Shown here one piece after another: positions 49,871 through 58,747 of a stretch of DNA of 64,000 nt. The stretch is from Bergeyella porcorum. Its GTDB lineage: Bacteria > Bacteroidota > Bacteroidia > Flavobacteriales > Weeksellaceae. Under the pieces are notes generated by a model, which worked only from the letters and a program-made list of their open reading frames with translations, was not told where the DNA came from and searched no databases. The DNA is taken from NCBI RefSeq assembly GCF_042427575.1, contig NZ_JBHMFD010000007.1, positions 124,001 to 188,000 of the forward strand. The letters are read 5' to 3'. The position numbers and the translations under genes are program-made. The first letter of the stretch is position 1, and each line of letters opens with the position of its first letter.

Positions 49871-52006
49871 ATGAAGCGATTATTTTTATTACTCACATTT
49901 ATGATGAGTTTCCTTCAGGTAAAAGCCGATGAAGGAATGTGGCTAATGATGCTCATTAAGCGACTTAAAGGGCAAGATTTACAGAAAAAAGGGCTAAAAC
50001 TTACCGCCGAAGAAATCTACTCTGTGAACAATTCTAGCTTGAAAGATGCTATCGTTCAGTTTGATGGTGGCTGTACCGCGGAGATGGTTTCCAAAGAAGG
50101 ATTGCTCTTTACCAACCACCACTGTGGCTACGATAAGATTGCGGCACTCTCTACCCCAGAGCACGATTATCTCACCAATGGATTCTGGGCAATGAAACGC
50201 AGCGAAGAAATCCCTGCAAAAGGTCTTTGGGTAAGGTCTTTGGTAAGAATGGGAGATGCTACAGAGCGTATCAATGCTAAGCTCAACAATAATATGTCTG
50301 CCGATGAGAGAAGAAAAATCATCGATGCAGAATACAAAGCCATAGAAAAAGAAAACAATGCCAATGGAAAATACACCGTTGTAGTAAGAGACTTTTTCAA
50401 TGGCAATGAGTTTTACTACTTCGTTTATCAAGATTTTAAAGATGTAAGATTGGTAGGAACACCTCCTAATGCCATTGGAAAATATGGTGGCGATACCGAT
50501 AATTGGGAGTGGCCAAGACATACCGGTGATTTCTCCGTATTCAGAGTTTATGCTGATGCTAATGGAAATCCTGCGGAATATTCTCCAAACAATGTTCCTC
50601 TAAAACCAAAACATCACCTGCCTATTTCATTGAAGCCTATCAAACCTGGGGACTATGCTATGATTATTGGTTTCCCTGGTAGAACCAATAGATTTATGAC
50701 TTCCTATGGTATAGACCAATTGGTAAACCGCGATTATCCAGCGTGGGTAGAAGCTTCTAAAACCGCAATGGATGTTATGAAAAAATATATGGATGCCGAC
50801 CACGCTACAAAGCTTAACTACGCCTCTCAGTTTGCAGCTGTAGCCAACTATTGGAAAAACAGACAAGGTACCATAGAATCTGTAAAGAAAAATGGAACCA
50901 TCCAAGATAAAGAGAAAACTGAAAAAGTATTCCAAAAATGGGCTAATAAAAAAGCCAACAAAGCATTGTATGGTAATGTATTGGCAGAGATGAAAGCTTA
51001 TTACCAAGCCATCTCTTCTAAAAATGTAGAAAGAAACTATGCGGCACAGATGACCAGAAATGCAAAATACATTTCTTATGCCCTCAACTTAGGAACTCTA
51101 CTGAAAAACTACACCGCTGAAACCGATGCAGCTAAAAAAGAAGAACTGAAAAAATCCATCGTTGCTAGAACCAACGCAATGTACGAAAAATTCAACCCTG
51201 CATTGGAGCAAGAGATGCTACAAACTATGGTAGCCCTTTATCAGAATCGAGTGGGTAGCGATGTGGCTTCGCCTACTTTGAAAAACACCAATGCGTCTCA
51301 GCTTGGCAATGTTGCCCAAAACTCTATCTTCGCAAATAAAGAAAGCGTATTGGCATTCATCGCTCAGCCCAATGCAGCTCAGCTAGAAAACGATGCACTC
51401 TACAAACTTGCCAATGGCTACTTAGCCGATTCCCGTGCAACGGCTGAAAAATATACCGAGAAAGACAATGCTTTCAGCAAAAACAACCGTCTGTTCTTTG
51501 ATGGTTTAAGAAAATCTCACCCGAAAAAAGCTTTCTATCCAGATGCTAACTCTACAATGAGAATGACCTACGGAAAGGTTTCCACATTACCTTTCAGACA
51601 AGATAGAAACTACAACGGTGTGAAAAACAACTTCTATACAGACCTTGATGGAATGGTAGCTAAGTACAAAAAAGGCGATGAGGAGTTTGACCTTCCACAG
51701 CGTCTATTAGATTTGGCTGCTAAAAAAGAATACGGTCAGTATGCAGACCCTGCGGGTTATTTGCCTGTCAATTTCCTTTCTGATAACGATATTACAGGAG
51801 GAAACTCTGGTTCGCCTATCCTTAATGGCAACGGAGAGCTTATCGGGCTAGCATTTGATGGAAATTCAGAAGCCCTTTCTGGAGATATTGTTTTCGAGAA
51901 AGAATGGCAAAAAACCATCAATGTAGATTCTAGATTTGTACTTTGGGTAATAGATGTTTACTCTGGTGCAGGGCATCTACTAGATGAAATGACCATCGTG
52001 AAATAA
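49871..52006 (+). CDS. S46 family dipeptidyl-peptidase (DPP7-like)
   Basis: A 711-residue periplasmic serine exopeptidase that removes dipeptides from oligopeptides for amino-acid nutrition. Signal peptide MKRLFLLLTFMMSFLQVKA; catalytic His in TNHHCGYDKIA (about residue 83), Asp in PRHTGDFSVFRVYAD (about 218), Ser in TGGNSGSPILNGNG (about 650). The specificity loop reads GLAFDGNSEALSG: Gly at the position that is Arg in DPP11, favouring DPP7-like hydrophobic rather than acidic P1. The ATG at 49871 is chosen because the 38-residue longer frame precedes a complete signal peptide. Confidence 0.9.
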   Translation: MKRLFLLLTFMMSFLQVKADEGMWLMMLIKRLKGQDLQKKGLKLTAEEIYSVNNSSLKDAIVQFDGGCTAEMVSKEGLLFTNHHCGYDKIAALSTPEHDYLTNGFWAMKRSEEIPAKGLWVRSLVRMGDATERINAKLNNNMSADERRKIIDAEYKAIEKENNANGKYTVVVRDFFNGNEFYYFVYQDFKDVRLVGTPPNAIGKYGGDTDNWEWPRHTGDFSVFRVYADANGNPAEYSPNNVPLKPKHHLPISLKPIKPGDYAMIIGFPGRTNRFMTSYGIDQLVNRDYPAWVEASKTAMDVMKKYMDADHATKLNYASQFAAVANYWKNRQGTIESVKKNGTIQDKEKTEKVFQKWANKKANKALYGNVLAEMKAYYQAISSKNVERNYAAQMTRNAKYISYALNLGTLLKNYTAETDAAKKEELKKSIVARTNAMYEKFNPALEQEMLQTMVALYQNRVGSDVASPTLKNTNASQLGNVAQNSIFANKESVLAFIAQPNAAQLENDALYKLANGYLADSRATAEKYTEKDNAFSKNNRLFFDGLRKSHPKKAFYPDANSTMRMTYGKVSTLPFRQDRNYNGVKNNFYTDLDGMVAKYKKGDEEFDLPQRLLDLAAKKEYGQYADPAGYLPVNFLSDNDITGGNSGSPILNGNGELIGLAFDGNSEALSGDIVFEKEWQKTINVDSRFVLWVIDVYSGAGHLLDEMTIVK

Positions 52007-52026
52007 TACAATCCCCCATAAATACC

Positions 52027-52063
52027 AAACCTCCCACTCGGTACCGAGTGGGAGGTTTTTTTT
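52027..52063. terminator. Strong bidirectional terminator
   Basis: 52027-52040 and 52045-52058 form a near-perfect palindrome (aaacctcccactcg and its complement) followed by T8. It separates the S46 gene from the convergent GLPGLI gene. Confidence 0.9.
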
Positions 52064-52898
52064 ACTTGATTTTATAAGGAATCGCTTTATCCAATTCAAT
52101 AGGGGTATAATGTTTTAATATATCCTCTTGTACCCATTTTCTTTTCTGGTTCAGCTGTTCCAAACTGGTAATATCTTCTCCATTCATATTAATCTTTCCA
52201 CCATCTTTGAAGACTTTTATCAGATTAGCCATTGGGTCATTAAAATCATTCAGCTTAATCTTCACCATTTGTTTATAATCCACAGGGATAGGCGTAGTAC
52301 CATAGTAGCTCTCCAAAAAATCTGTAGTATCATAGAGGGTAGGCAGATTATGGTTTTTCACCAATTTATACTCAAAATCTCCTGCCGTGTCTTTTACCTC
52401 AAAGACAAGCCCTGGAAGTCCAGAAAATTTATACGGTCCTTCATTAATTCCTGTATCGGGTGAAAACCAAGCCTCCCAATGTCTCCCACCAAACTTAGTA
52501 GTAGCTTTCTGAAGACGATACCCATCTCGTTCTTTTTTATCCGAATGCAAAGTCCATTTGATATTATCCTTAGACTTCATCACGAAATAATCCCCTGCAT
52601 TATTGGTAAAATACTGCTCGTTTTCGTGCGTATTTCTTTGTCTTTTTAATACTTGCTCTGTAACCGAGTTGGTTCTAAATTTATGATTATTATGTTTATT
52701 TTTGGTATTCAAAGAATCCATTTCCAAAAATTTATAATCATAGAATTTCGTCTCTTTATCATTCACATCTAATACCAAATAATAGCTTTGAGGCTTTCCA
52801 TTCTCTTTGATAACACATTCATAAATGTACCGATAGGTCTGGGCGTACGCATTAAAGAAACACGCCAATACGCCTAATAATAACAATAATTTTCTCAT
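52062..52898 (-). CDS. GLPGLI family protein
   Basis: A 278-residue secreted protein with signal peptide MRKLLLLLGVLACFFNAYAQ. GRHWEAWFSPDTGINEGPYK (about 138-157) is followed by FSGLPGLVFEVKD, the canonical motif, then a Lys/Asp-rich tail. It stands alone, with its own promoter, 17 kb from the three clustered members, and is separated from mutS by the 41-bp tandem array. Function unknown. Confidence 0.9.
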   Translation of the reverse strand: MRKLLLLLGVLACFFNAYAQTYRYIYECVIKENGKPQSYYLVLDVNDKETKFYDYKFLEMDSLNTKNKHNNHKFRTNSVTEQVLKRQRNTHENEQYFTNNAGDYFVMKSKDNIKWTLHSDKKERDGYRLQKATTKFGGRHWEAWFSPDTGINEGPYKFSGLPGLVFEVKDTAGDFEYKLVKNHNLPTLYDTTDFLESYYGTTPIPVDYKQMVKIKLNDFNDPMANLIKVFKDGGKINMNGEDITSLEQLNQKRKWVQEDILKHYTPIELDKAIPYKIK

Positions 52899-52927
52899 AA
52901 CATTTTAATTATACATTTGAATCTCTC

Positions 52928-52960
52928 CAAATTTATAAAAAAAAACATTATAAACACCAA
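52928..52960 (-). promoter_or_regulatory. Promoter of the solitary GLPGLI gene
   Basis: Minus strand: TTG (52960-52958), 22 bases, TAAATTTG (52935-52928). About 35 bases before the start codon. Confidence 0.6.
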
Positions 52961-53040
52961 AAAAAACGACTACTGTATACAGTCAGCTTATTTGATTATC
53001 GTTACACATCTTCATCAGAAGACATCCCCTACCCCTTCAA

Positions 53041-53475
53041 TCTGATAAATCAAGACTTCCGACTGAGTACAGAGATTCTAATCTGACAAATTAAGACTTC
53101 CGACTGAGTACAAAGGTTCTAATCTGGTAAATCAAGACTTCCGACTGAGTACAGAGGTTCTAATCTGATAAATTAAGACTTCCGACTGAGTACAGAGGTT
53201 CTAATCTGATAAATTAAGACTTCCGACGGAGTACGGAGGTTCTAATCTGATAAATTAAGACTTCCGACTGAGTACAAAGATTCTAATCTGATAAATCAAG
53301 ACTTCCGACTGAGTACAAAGGTTCTAATCTGATAAATCAAGACTTCCGACGGAGTACGGAGGTTCTAATCTGATAAATCAAGACTTCCGACTGAGTACAA
53401 AGGTTCTAATCTGATAAATTAAGACTTCCGACTGAGTACAAAGGTTCTAATCTGATAAATTAAGACTTCCGACTA
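53041..53475. repeat. 41-bp tandem repeat array (minisatellite), ten full units
   Basis: Full units begin at 53054, 53095, 53136, 53177, 53218, 53259, 53300, 53341, 53382 and 53423, each exactly 41 bases, with partial copies at both ends. The core is gacttccgactgagtac; variation is confined to a few positions (acag/acaa/acgg, gataaa/gacaaa, attaag/atcaag). No frame stays open across it. A diverged single copy lies at 32619-32659. With its flanks it fills the 609 bases between the GLPGLI and mutS genes. Confidence 0.97.
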
Positions 53476-53507
53476 AGAGAGAACATTCTGATTTGAGAAA
53501 AGCCAAT

Positions 53508-56093
53508 CTACTGCCCTATCATTCTTTTAATAGCGTTCAGCTTCATTAGGGCTTCTATTGGAGTAAGGGTATCGATGTTAATTTTGGTAAGTTCCTCACG
53601 GATATTTTCTAAAACAGGGTCATCCAATTGGAAAAAAGACAATTGCACCTGCTCATCCACCACTTTTTTCATCTTCTCTTTCACCTCCCCTTGCGTACGG
53701 TTGGCTTCCAAAGTTTTTAGGATTTCCGAGGCTCTATTCACTACCTTAGCAGGCATCCCCGCTAGCTTAGCCACGTGAATACCGAAGCTATGCTCACTAC
53801 CGCCCTGCATTAGTTTTCTTAGAAAAACAATGTTCCCTTTATTCTCCTGAATGCTCACGTGGAAATTTTTGATTCTCTCGAAACTGAGAGTCATCTCATT
53901 CAGCTCGTGGTAATGGGTTGCAAACAAGGTTTTAGCCTGTGTAGGATGCTGATGGAGGTATTCTGCAATAGCCCACGCAATAGAAACGCCATCGTAAGTG
54001 GAAGTTCCCCGCCCAATTTCATCTAACAAAATCAGGCTTCGCTCTGAGACATTATTGAGGATATTCGCTGCTTCGTTCATCTCCACCATAAAGGTAGATT
54101 CTCCTGCGGAGATATTATCCGTAGCCCCTACCCGAGTAAAGATTTTGTCTAACAGCCCTATCTCTGCATATTTTGCTGGGACAAAACTTCCCATCTGTGC
54201 AAGGAGACATACCAATGCCGTCTGACGCAAGATGGCAGATTTACCCGACATATTAGGCCCCGTTACCATAATGATTTGCTGAGATTCTTTGTCTAAGTAA
54301 ATATCATTCGGGATATATTTTTCGCCCAAAGGCAATGCTTTTTCTATGATGGGATGGCGGGCTTCTTTTAAATCTATGGCATAGCCTTCATTCAAAACGG
54401 GCTTGGTATAGCCCTCCGAAATTGCCAACTCCGAAAGTCCTACGGCAATATCCAACTGGGCGATGAGCTGGGCGTTCTCCTGAATGGCATCTATATAATT
54501 CATCACATTTTCACAAACCACACGGTACAGCCTATGCTCCAAAGCAGCAATTTTTTCTTCTGCTCCTAAAATCTGCGTTTCATATTCTTTCAGCTCTTCG
54601 GTGATGTATCGCTCTGCACTTACCAAGGTTTGCTTCCGTATCCAGTCGGCAGGTACTTTATCCTTATGGGTATTTCTTACTTCTATATAATACCCAAAGA
54701 CATTGTTAAAATCTATTTTCAGTGATGCGATGCCTGTATTTTCTATCTCCCGCTGGCACATCTCATCTAGAAACGCCTTCCCTGAACTTTGCAAAGAACG
54801 AAGTCTATCCAGCTCCTCATCTACCCCTTCTCTTATGACATTACCTTTGGCTAAACTAACAGGAAGCTCCTCGTTAAGATGTTGGTCTAAAAACGAAATC
54901 AATTCCGTTAAATCATTGAAAGGATTGAGCCACGCCAAAACCTCGTGGTGCGGGTGTAGTTTTTCTTTGATGGACTTGATGGCAACCAAACTCTGACGAA
55001 GATAACCTAATTCTTTAGGTGAAAGTTTCTCCGCTGCCAATTTCCCCATCAGCCTATCCAAATCCGAAATGGATTTTAAATGCGATTGAATTTCAAATTT
55101 TAAATCATCTTCCTTATTGAAAAACTCTATCAAAGACAGCCTCCTATTGATTTCATTAACATTTTTAAGTGGTAAAATCAACCTTCGTCTAAGCAGTCTT
55201 CCCCCCATAGGCGTAGAGGTTTTATCGATAATATCCAAAAGGCTTTTCCCATCTTTATTGGATGGAAACACCACCTCCAAATTTCTCAATGTAAACTGGT
55301 CCATTTGCAGATAGTCTTCCTGCGGAATGGTTTGGATTTTCGTAATGTGAGCCAGCAAATCGTGATGGGTATCTTCTACCAAATACGCTAATATCGCTCC
55401 TGCTGCCGTAATGCCCAGAGGCATTTGCTCCACACCAAAGCCTTTTAGGGAGTTGGTTTTAAAATGGCTGGTAAGCTTATCCAAAGCATAAGAATACTGA
55501 TATGCCCAGTCTTCTAATTTAAAATAATTACGCCCCTTCAGCTGCGTGGGCAGCTCTTTAGCTCTCTGATGGATGATTTCACTCGGCTCAAAGGTATTCA
55601 CAATATGAAGGAGCTTTTCCCAATTGCCCTCTGATACCAGAAACTCTCCTGTGGAAACATCCACCAACGCCATTCCATACTTTTCTTTTTCTTTATGCAC
55701 AGAGAGTAGGAAGTTATTTTTCTTAGCATTGAGCACTTGGTCATTAAAGGTTACCCCTGGCGTTACCAGCTCTGTAACACCACGCTTTACGATACCTTTT
55801 ACCATTTTAGGGTCTTCTAGCTGGTCGCAGATGGCTACACGAAGCCCCGCTCTCACCAACTTAGGAAGATAAGAATCTATGGAATGATGAGGAAAACCCG
55901 CCAATTCCATATGAGAATCGCCATTATTCCTTTTGGTAAGGACAATCCCTAAGACCTGCGAAGCCTTGATGGCATCGGCACCGAAAGTTTCATAAAAATC
56001 TCCCACTCTGAATAATAAAAGAGCATCGGGATATTTTGCCTTGATGCTATTGTACTGAGCCATTAGAGGGGTTTCTTTCTTTGCTTTTGCCAT
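53508..56093 (-). CDS. mutS: DNA mismatch repair protein MutS
   Basis: An 861-residue mismatch-recognition ATPase. The N-terminal domain has the mismatch-stacking motif as GDFYETFGADA (Phe-x-Glu near residue 32), the lever domain spans ~260-540, and the ATPase has Walker A GPNMSGKSAILRQ (about residues 611-623), DEIGRGTSTYDG (about 690-701) and FATHYHEL. Length is typical of MutS1. The 41-bp array sits just 3' of it; bestrophin lies divergently upstream. Confidence 0.97.
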   Translation of the reverse strand: MAKAKKETPLMAQYNSIKAKYPDALLLFRVGDFYETFGADAIKASQVLGIVLTKRNNGDSHMELAGFPHHSIDSYLPKLVRAGLRVAICDQLEDPKMVKGIVKRGVTELVTPGVTFNDQVLNAKKNNFLLSVHKEKEKYGMALVDVSTGEFLVSEGNWEKLLHIVNTFEPSEIIHQRAKELPTQLKGRNYFKLEDWAYQYSYALDKLTSHFKTNSLKGFGVEQMPLGITAAGAILAYLVEDTHHDLLAHITKIQTIPQEDYLQMDQFTLRNLEVVFPSNKDGKSLLDIIDKTSTPMGGRLLRRRLILPLKNVNEINRRLSLIEFFNKEDDLKFEIQSHLKSISDLDRLMGKLAAEKLSPKELGYLRQSLVAIKSIKEKLHPHHEVLAWLNPFNDLTELISFLDQHLNEELPVSLAKGNVIREGVDEELDRLRSLQSSGKAFLDEMCQREIENTGIASLKIDFNNVFGYYIEVRNTHKDKVPADWIRKQTLVSAERYITEELKEYETQILGAEEKIAALEHRLYRVVCENVMNYIDAIQENAQLIAQLDIAVGLSELAISEGYTKPVLNEGYAIDLKEARHPIIEKALPLGEKYIPNDIYLDKESQQIIMVTGPNMSGKSAILRQTALVCLLAQMGSFVPAKYAEIGLLDKIFTRVGATDNISAGESTFMVEMNEAANILNNVSERSLILLDEIGRGTSTYDGVSIAWAIAEYLHQHPTQAKTLFATHYHELNEMTLSFERIKNFHVSIQENKGNIVFLRKLMQGGSEHSFGIHVAKLAGMPAKVVNRASEILKTLEANRTQGEVKEKMKKVVDEQVQLSFFQLDDPVLENIREELTKINIDTLTPIEALMKLNAIKRMIGQ

Positions 56094-56144
56094 AGGATGT
56101 TATTCAAAAAAAATGAGCGGTAAAATTACAAATATTGAATGAAC

Positions 56145-56171
56145 TTGAAAAATTAATAATTCCTATTTTTG
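56145..56171 (+). promoter_or_regulatory. Possible promoter of bestrophin gene
   Basis: TTG (56145-56147), only 16 bases, TATTTTTG (56164-56171). The -7 box is exact and 20 bases before the ATG; the spacer is short, so this is tentative. Confidence 0.4.
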
Positions 56172-56190
56172 CACCAACTAAAAACTCAAA

Positions 56191-57063
56191 ATGCACTATT
56201 ATAACACGAAGAATTTCTTTAAAATCCTTTTCAGTCTTCATAAAAGTGATACCCTGAAGACCTTAGCTCCTGCAATGCTTGCAATGCTATGCTATGCTTC
56301 AATGGTTTATTTTCTAGAAATAGAATACCTTAAACTTACAGAGCGTTCTACCATCAAAAACCTCAGCCTCTTTAACACCCTATTGGGATTTGTACTATCA
56401 ATGCTCTTGGTTTTCCGTACCAACTCTGCCTACGATAGATGGTGGGAAGGACGAAAGCTTTGGGGGCAATTGGTAAACGACTCCCGAAACATCGCTACAA
56501 AAATCAATGCCCTTTTGCCAGCAGATGATTTTGACAACCGAACTTTTTTTCGCACCCACTTATCATTTTTTCCACACGCTCTTAGCACACATCTCACCAA
56601 AGAATCTACCCGCAAGGTTTTGGACAGTGATTATTCTTCCTTGGAAAACAACCTCCAAACGCACGCCCCATTGGAAATCATCAATGCAATGAATACCAAG
56701 ATAGCAGAACTCCATAGAGAAGGCACCCTCTCTGGCGAGCAGATGTTGCTGTTGGATAGGCAAATGAGTGGTTTTCTGGATGTCTGCGGTGGCTGCGAAC
56801 GCATCAAGAACACCCCAATTCCTTTATCTTATTCCTCTTTCGTAAAGAAGTTTATTATGATTTATGTTCTGATGCTTCCCGTAGCGTATGTGGTGCAAAT
56901 GGGCTGGATAATGATACCGCTTACGGTTTTTATTTTCTATGTGCTGATGAGTTTGGAAACCATTGCCGAGGAAATAGAAGACCCTTTTAATAATGATGAA
57001 AACGATTTGCCAACTGAAAAAATAGCTCAAAACATCGAAAGAAACATTCACTTAATTCTCTAA
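56191..57063 (+). CDS. Bestrophin-family anion channel protein
   Basis: A 290-residue bacterial bestrophin (UPF0187), a pentameric channel. Four hydrophobic helices are visible, with NTLLGFVLSMLLVFRTNSAYDRWWEG spanning about residues 63-88 (the conserved N-SAYDRWWEG block, shown in part), and ERIKNTPIPLSYSSFVKKF (about 197-215). The C-terminal IAEEIEDPFNNDENDLPT matches the conserved ExxDPF. It precedes the RNA methyltransferase gene by 4 bases on the same strand; no functional link is evident. Confidence 0.9.
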   Translation: MHYYNTKNFFKILFSLHKSDTLKTLAPAMLAMLCYASMVYFLEIEYLKLTERSTIKNLSLFNTLLGFVLSMLLVFRTNSAYDRWWEGRKLWGQLVNDSRNIATKINALLPADDFDNRTFFRTHLSFFPHALSTHLTKESTRKVLDSDYSSLENNLQTHAPLEIINAMNTKIAELHREGTLSGEQMLLLDRQMSGFLDVCGGCERIKNTPIPLSYSSFVKKFIMIYVLMLPVAYVVQMGWIMIPLTVFIFYVLMSLETIAEEIEDPFNNDENDLPTEKIAQNIERNIHLIL

Positions 57064-57067
57064 AAAA

Positions 57068-57613
57068 ATGACTTCAACTAAAAAATTAAAACTAGAAGAA
57101 CTGGGCAGAATAGATATAGAAACTTTCAAAAACTCTGAAAAAATCCCATTGGTAGTGGTCTTGGATAATGTGAGAAGTATGCACAATGTAGGTGCTATTT
57201 TTAGAACTGCAGATGCCTTTATTATCAGTCAGATTGTCCTGTGTGGCATTACCCCTCAGCCCCCTCATCGCGAGATACACAAGGCTGCCCTTGGTGCTAC
57301 AGAAAGTGTGGATTGGGTTTATGAAAAAGATATTACAACCGCCATTCAGAATCTAAAACACAATGATTTTCAAATCATTGGCATAGAGCAAACCTCCAAC
57401 AGCCAGAATATTGAAAACTTCACCATAGATGCTTCTCAAAAATATGCTTTGGTATTAGGCAATGAAGTAGATGGACTATCAGACGAGGCATTACCCCACT
57501 ACGATACTTTTCTAGAAATCCCACAGATGGGAACCAAACATTCTTTGAATGTATCCGTGTGCGGGGGAATCGTAATGTGGGAGTTTTTTAGACACTTAAA
57601 ACCTAAGTCGTAA
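57068..57613 (+). CDS. TrmH/SpoU-family RNA 2'-O-methyltransferase
   Basis: A 181-residue SPOUT (trefoil-knot) methyltransferase. VLDNVRSMHNVGAIFRTADA (about residues 32-51) is motif I with the catalytic Arg; YALVLGNEVDGLSDEA (about 129-144) is motif II; IPQMGTKHSLNVSVCGGIVMWE (about 154) is motif III, shown here as separate parts. No N-terminal substrate-binding extension, so a short TrmL/TrmH-like enzyme; the RNA target cannot be named. Start 4 bases after the bestrophin stop. Confidence 0.9.
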   Translation: MTSTKKLKLEELGRIDIETFKNSEKIPLVVVLDNVRSMHNVGAIFRTADAFIISQIVLCGITPQPPHREIHKAALGATESVDWVYEKDITTAIQNLKHNDFQIIGIEQTSNSQNIENFTIDASQKYALVLGNEVDGLSDEALPHYDTFLEIPQMGTKHSLNVSVCGGIVMWEFFRHLKPKS

Positions 57614-57631
57614 AAAAGTATTCCCTCTAAA

Positions 57632-57700
57632 AAAGAAAAAACCGCAAAATCCTGATGGACAATGCAGTTTGAAATAAATCTAATAAAAAGTAAAAATGAA
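57632..57700 (-). ncRNA. Candidate minus-strand small RNA
   Basis: Between two plus-strand genes, a minus-strand promoter (57707-57737) is followed within ~70 bases by a hairpin (aactgca 57669-57663 pairing with tgcggtt 57646-57640, one G-U) and a T run. The unit has no ORF. It could be a short RNA or an antisense transcript stopped before trmH-like mRNA. Folding was done by eye. Confidence 0.3.
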
Positions 57701-57706
57701 AGGGTG

Positions 57707-57737
57707 CAAATATACATACTATTTTAATACAATGCAA
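57707..57737 (-). promoter_or_regulatory. Minus-strand promoter with no gene behind it
   Basis: Minus strand: TTG (57737-57735), 20 bases, TATATTTG (57714-57707). Full consensus, but it points toward the 3' end of a convergent gene. Confidence 0.5.
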
Positions 57738-57758
57738 TAGTTTTATCGAAAAAAAATA

Positions 57759-58745
57759 ATGAACAGAGCCAATAATATCCCTTTCCTCCGATTAATACTC
57801 GCTATCATTGTGATGATAAGGCACTTTATAGTTCTCAATGGCGAAACGATAGAAAGTGGAATTCGGTTTTTATCTTTTTCCATTTTTATCTTTTTCATCC
57901 TTAGTGGAATGCTGGTCTTTGCAAGTTTTGAGAAAAACCCAGAGATAAAAACATATTTCAAAAAAAGATTTCTAAGGATATATCCTGCTTATGCTTTTGT
58001 CATTGTATTCTTTTCTATCATCTTAGTTTCCGTAAGCCAACTTGGCTTTTCCGATTATTTTTCAGGAGATTATATCAGATATCTTATTAGCAATTTGGCT
58101 TTTCTTAATTTCCTCCAGCCCTGCATCAACGATGTTTTTTCTAATAATGCCATTTGTGCTATAAACGGCTCCCTCTGGACATTGAAAATAGAAGTAGGTT
58201 TTTATTTGCTCTTACCGATAATGTATTGGATTTTAAAATCATACCGCTATAAAACTCAAAATATTATTTTAATTAGTATTTACCTTTTAGCCTGCCTATA
58301 CTTCTATTATTTAGCAGAAATAAAAGACAATTACCTATATGCGAAGCAGCTACCTGGTGCTATGATGTACTTTGCAAGTGGGATGCTACTGTACAGAAAC
58401 TACCATTTTTTACGCAACAATATTAAGTTATTCACTCTTCCTGCCGTGGTAATTATTGTCTTACACCTATGGCTTACCCCCATTTATGTTCTATTTCCGA
58501 TTAGCCTTGCCATCCTTGTATTTTGGTTAAGTTTCTCACTTAGAACCATCGATATTTCTTTTTTGAAAGCAGATTTGAGCTACGGTATATTTTTATTCCA
58601 TTTCCCCATCATACAACTTTTTGCCCATTGGGAAATCACCCAGCAGTACCCCATTTTAGCATTCATCCTTGTGCTAATCATCACTATAGGACTAGCCTAT
58701 TTCAGTTGGAACATCTTGGAAAAGTCCTTTATCAAAAGGAAGTAA
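57759..58745 (+). CDS. Acyltransferase family 3 membrane protein
   Basis: A 328-residue integral membrane O-acyltransferase (OafA-like). NIPFLRLILAIIVMIRHF (about residues 6-23) holds the conserved R-x10-RH-type signature; FIFFILSGMLVFASFEK (about 45-61) is the second block; about ten helices. Its ATG at 57759 precedes this without a signal peptide. Likely acylates a surface glycan, but no polysaccharide genes are nearby. It converges on the EEP hydrolase gene, 2 bases apart. Confidence 0.87.
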   Translation: MNRANNIPFLRLILAIIVMIRHFIVLNGETIESGIRFLSFSIFIFFILSGMLVFASFEKNPEIKTYFKKRFLRIYPAYAFVIVFFSIILVSVSQLGFSDYFSGDYIRYLISNLAFLNFLQPCINDVFSNNAICAINGSLWTLKIEVGFYLLLPIMYWILKSYRYKTQNIILISIYLLACLYFYYLAEIKDNYLYAKQLPGAMMYFASGMLLYRNYHFLRNNIKLFTLPAVVIIVLHLWLTPIYVLFPISLAILVFWLSFSLRTIDISFLKADLSYGIFLFHFPIIQLFAHWEITQQYPILAFILVLIITIGLAYFSWNILEKSFIKRK

Positions 58746-58747
58746 TA

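Noticed and set aside
53041..53475. CRISPR array
   Set aside because: The whole 41-base unit repeats with only scattered substitutions; there are no unique spacers and no cas genes in the window.
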